Part shown: positions 63,034 to 64,000 of the stretch, in pieces
How positions within the stretch are numbered: position 1 is the first letter of the stretch
Layout: every line of letters begins with the position of its first letter
Assembly: GCF_947387555.1 (NCBI RefSeq)
Contig: NZ_CANDNZ010000002.1
Span: forward strand, 1 to 64,000
Length of the DNA stretch: 64,000 bases
Reading direction: 5' to 3'
Source: Thalassomonas sp. RHCl1
GTDB lineage: Bacteria; Pseudomonadota; Gammaproteobacteria; Enterobacterales; Alteromonadaceae
Position numbers and translations under genes: made by a program
The notes under the pieces: generated by a model
The model's input: the letters and a program-made list of their open reading frames with translations, nothing else
Database searches by the model: none
What the model was told of the DNA's origin: nothing

Positions 63034-63681
63034 CTAGATGCCGGTTAATACGGCTACATGGCGCTTCAACACATGTTGAATATTTTTATATTCTTCAACC
63101 CGTGCCTCTTTATCAAGCAACATCATCGCCTTCTTTTCCAGCTGTAACATCAGGGCAAAGGTGATTTCAGCATCCTGTGCAGGAGCGCTTGAACCCAGGG
63201 TTTGGTATAGCCGGGTTAAGAGGGTAGTTTCCTGTTGCCAGGACTTTAATACCAGGGCATTTAGCTTAGGATTTTGCAGCGCTTCATGATGAAAGGCCAG
63301 CTCGATACGCCTGTCATCAATATGTTCTATGATTTGATCTTTGAGGAACTCATCAGCGGCCTGAAACAATAATTCGGCATTTTGCTCTTTATGGGCTTGC
63401 TCGCTGAGTTCAGTTTTTGCCATGTGTTCAATGTTTTCTGCAATAGCTAAAAAATAGGGATTTTTACTGACATCATTTTGCCGGTGCCAGTATTCAAAGG
63501 CTGAGCTGATCAGGTCATCTATGCTGCTGAAATGATAAGTGGTGGAACCCAAAGGAACGCCTGCTTCTGTTGCCACCGCCCTGTGGCGCACTGCGCGCAT
63601 GCCCTGGGTCTTAATGATTTCCAAGGTGGCGGTCAGAATCTTATTTTTGGTGTCTTCACCGCGGGAATGTTTTGCCTTCAT
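63034..63681 (-). CDS. TetR-family transcriptional regulator
   Basis: A 215-residue protein from ATG 63681. The helix-turn-helix is in residues 10-55 (KNKILTATLEIIKTQG, RHRAVATEAGVPLGSTTYHF). The C-terminal ligand domain is helical. A longer frame exists upstream but starts inside non-conserved sequence. It is divergent from the Tat-lipoprotein gene at 63891, and two palindromes lie between them, so it likely represses that gene and itself. Confidence 0.88.
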   Translation of the reverse strand: MKAKHSRGEDTKNKILTATLEIIKTQGMRAVRHRAVATEAGVPLGSTTYHFSSIDDLISSAFEYWHRQNDVSKNPYFLAIAENIEHMAKTELSEQAHKEQNAELLFQAADEFLKDQIIEHIDDRRIELAFHHEALQNPKLNALVLKSWQQETTLLTRLYQTLGSSAPAQDAEITFALMLQLEKKAMMLLDKEARVEEYKNIQHVLKRHVAVLTGI

Positions 63682-63800
63682 GACCTGGTTTGTGATCTCC
63701 GTATTTATAATTAACGCTGCGGCTAAAGGTGTGCTTAAGCGTTTGGCTAATAGCGGGCATGATACCAAGTTTATCGATAAAACATGCGCTTATATACTGA

Positions 63801-63833
63801 TTTAATTCTAATTAAAACTTGTACCATCGTACA
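63801..63833. promoter_or_regulatory. Candidate TetR operators
   Basis: Two palindromes lie in the divergent region: TTTAAT-TCTA-ATTAAA at 63801-63816 and TGTAC-CATC-GTACA at 63820-63833. Either could bind the TetR-family dimer. Confidence 0.45.
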
Positions 63834-63890
63834 GGTATATTTTATAGTGGTCAAAAATAAGCCAGAAAAAGCCAAAGGAATTGCCTGCCA

Positions 63891-64000
63891 ATGAAAATTG
63901 AACGTCTTAATCTTAACCGCCGGGAAGTACTGAAAGCGGCTGCTGCCGTAGGGGTTACCAGCTCGTTGGGGCTCAGTGGCTGCAGTGAAGCCGAACAAGC
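63891..64000 (+). CDS. Tat-exported lipoprotein, N-terminal fragment
   Basis: The frame starts at ATG 63891 and runs off the window end. The first residues MKIERLNLNRREVLKAAA hold a twin-arginine motif (NRREVLK), then a hydrophobic stretch and a lipobox LSGC at about 29-32. This is a Tat lipoprotein signal, commonly seen on cofactor-containing oxidoreductases. The enzyme domain is outside the window. AAAGGA precedes the start at about 11 nt. Confidence 0.75.
   Translation, partial: MKIERLNLNRREVLKAAAAVGVTSSLGLSGCSEAEQ

Overview
The window looks like chromosome from a marine gammaproteobacterium of the Alteromonadales, probably Colwelliaceae or a Thalassomonas-like lineage. This is inferred from gene content and order, including DUF3718, ycgL-mltB-ycgN, rnm-yciO-scpAB-rluB, pntAB and PEP-CTERM proteins; no database search was possible. 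It opens in the 3' end of a 23S rRNA gene followed by 5S rRNA and a terminator. A SymE-type toxin gene follows and is closed by a second, degenerate copy of the 5S tail plus terminator.

From 1.9 to 15.2 kb lies mixed accessory DNA: a pentapeptide-repeat potassium channel, an acetyltransferase, an S4 RNA-binding protein, a c-di-GMP-I riboswitch in front of a small exported DUF3718 protein, two PEP-CTERM surface proteins, an SGNH hydrolase, an alpha/beta hydrolase, a flagellin with an internal zinc-peptidase domain (flagellinolysin type) with a sigma-28-like element, and a eukaryotic-type S-adenosylmethionine decarboxylase. From 15.4 to 23.8 kb, on the minus strand, is a full tryptophan operon: trpL, attenuator, a second Trp-rich leader peptide, a type I-beta DAHP synthase, then trpE-G-D-CF-B-A with overlapping ends. 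Divergent from it runs a housekeeping block (rnm, yciO, scpA, scpB, rluB, rnd, ycgL, mltB, ycgN), then a third PEP-CTERM protein, pntAB, a polyamine-type binding protein, an AGCS symporter, a DEAD-box helicase, a diguanylate cyclase, a CPA2 antiporter and gamma-glutamyltransferase.

From 46.7 to 53.7 kb come an MFS/AhpD-like operon with a divergent LysR gene, a second SymE-type toxin, a periplasmic metallo-beta-lactamase-fold protein, the remnant of a sulfatase-modifying-factor-like gene behind a duplicated promoter, and a CadC-like regulator. From 53.9 to 59.7 kb there is an AT-rich island: a P-loop (STAND-like) ATPase, a convergent ATP-grasp ligase, a tyrosine recombinase and an Mrr-like restriction endonuclease. 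The ATPase and the ATP-grasp gene are bounded by a perfect 26-bp inverted repeat that carries the ribosome-binding site and an ATG at each end, next to the recombinase gene. This is the best candidate for an undescribed system: a recombinase-controlled invertible gene pair, possibly for defence. The rest holds a LysR/SnoaL-like divergent pair, a secreted protein with a GWAC-type domain, a TetR regulator and the start of a Tat-exported lipoprotein.

The three PEP-CTERM genes each have a GG-N10-GC (sigma-54-like) site upstream, of decreasing quality (one, two and three mismatches), which would fit shared RpoN-dependent control.
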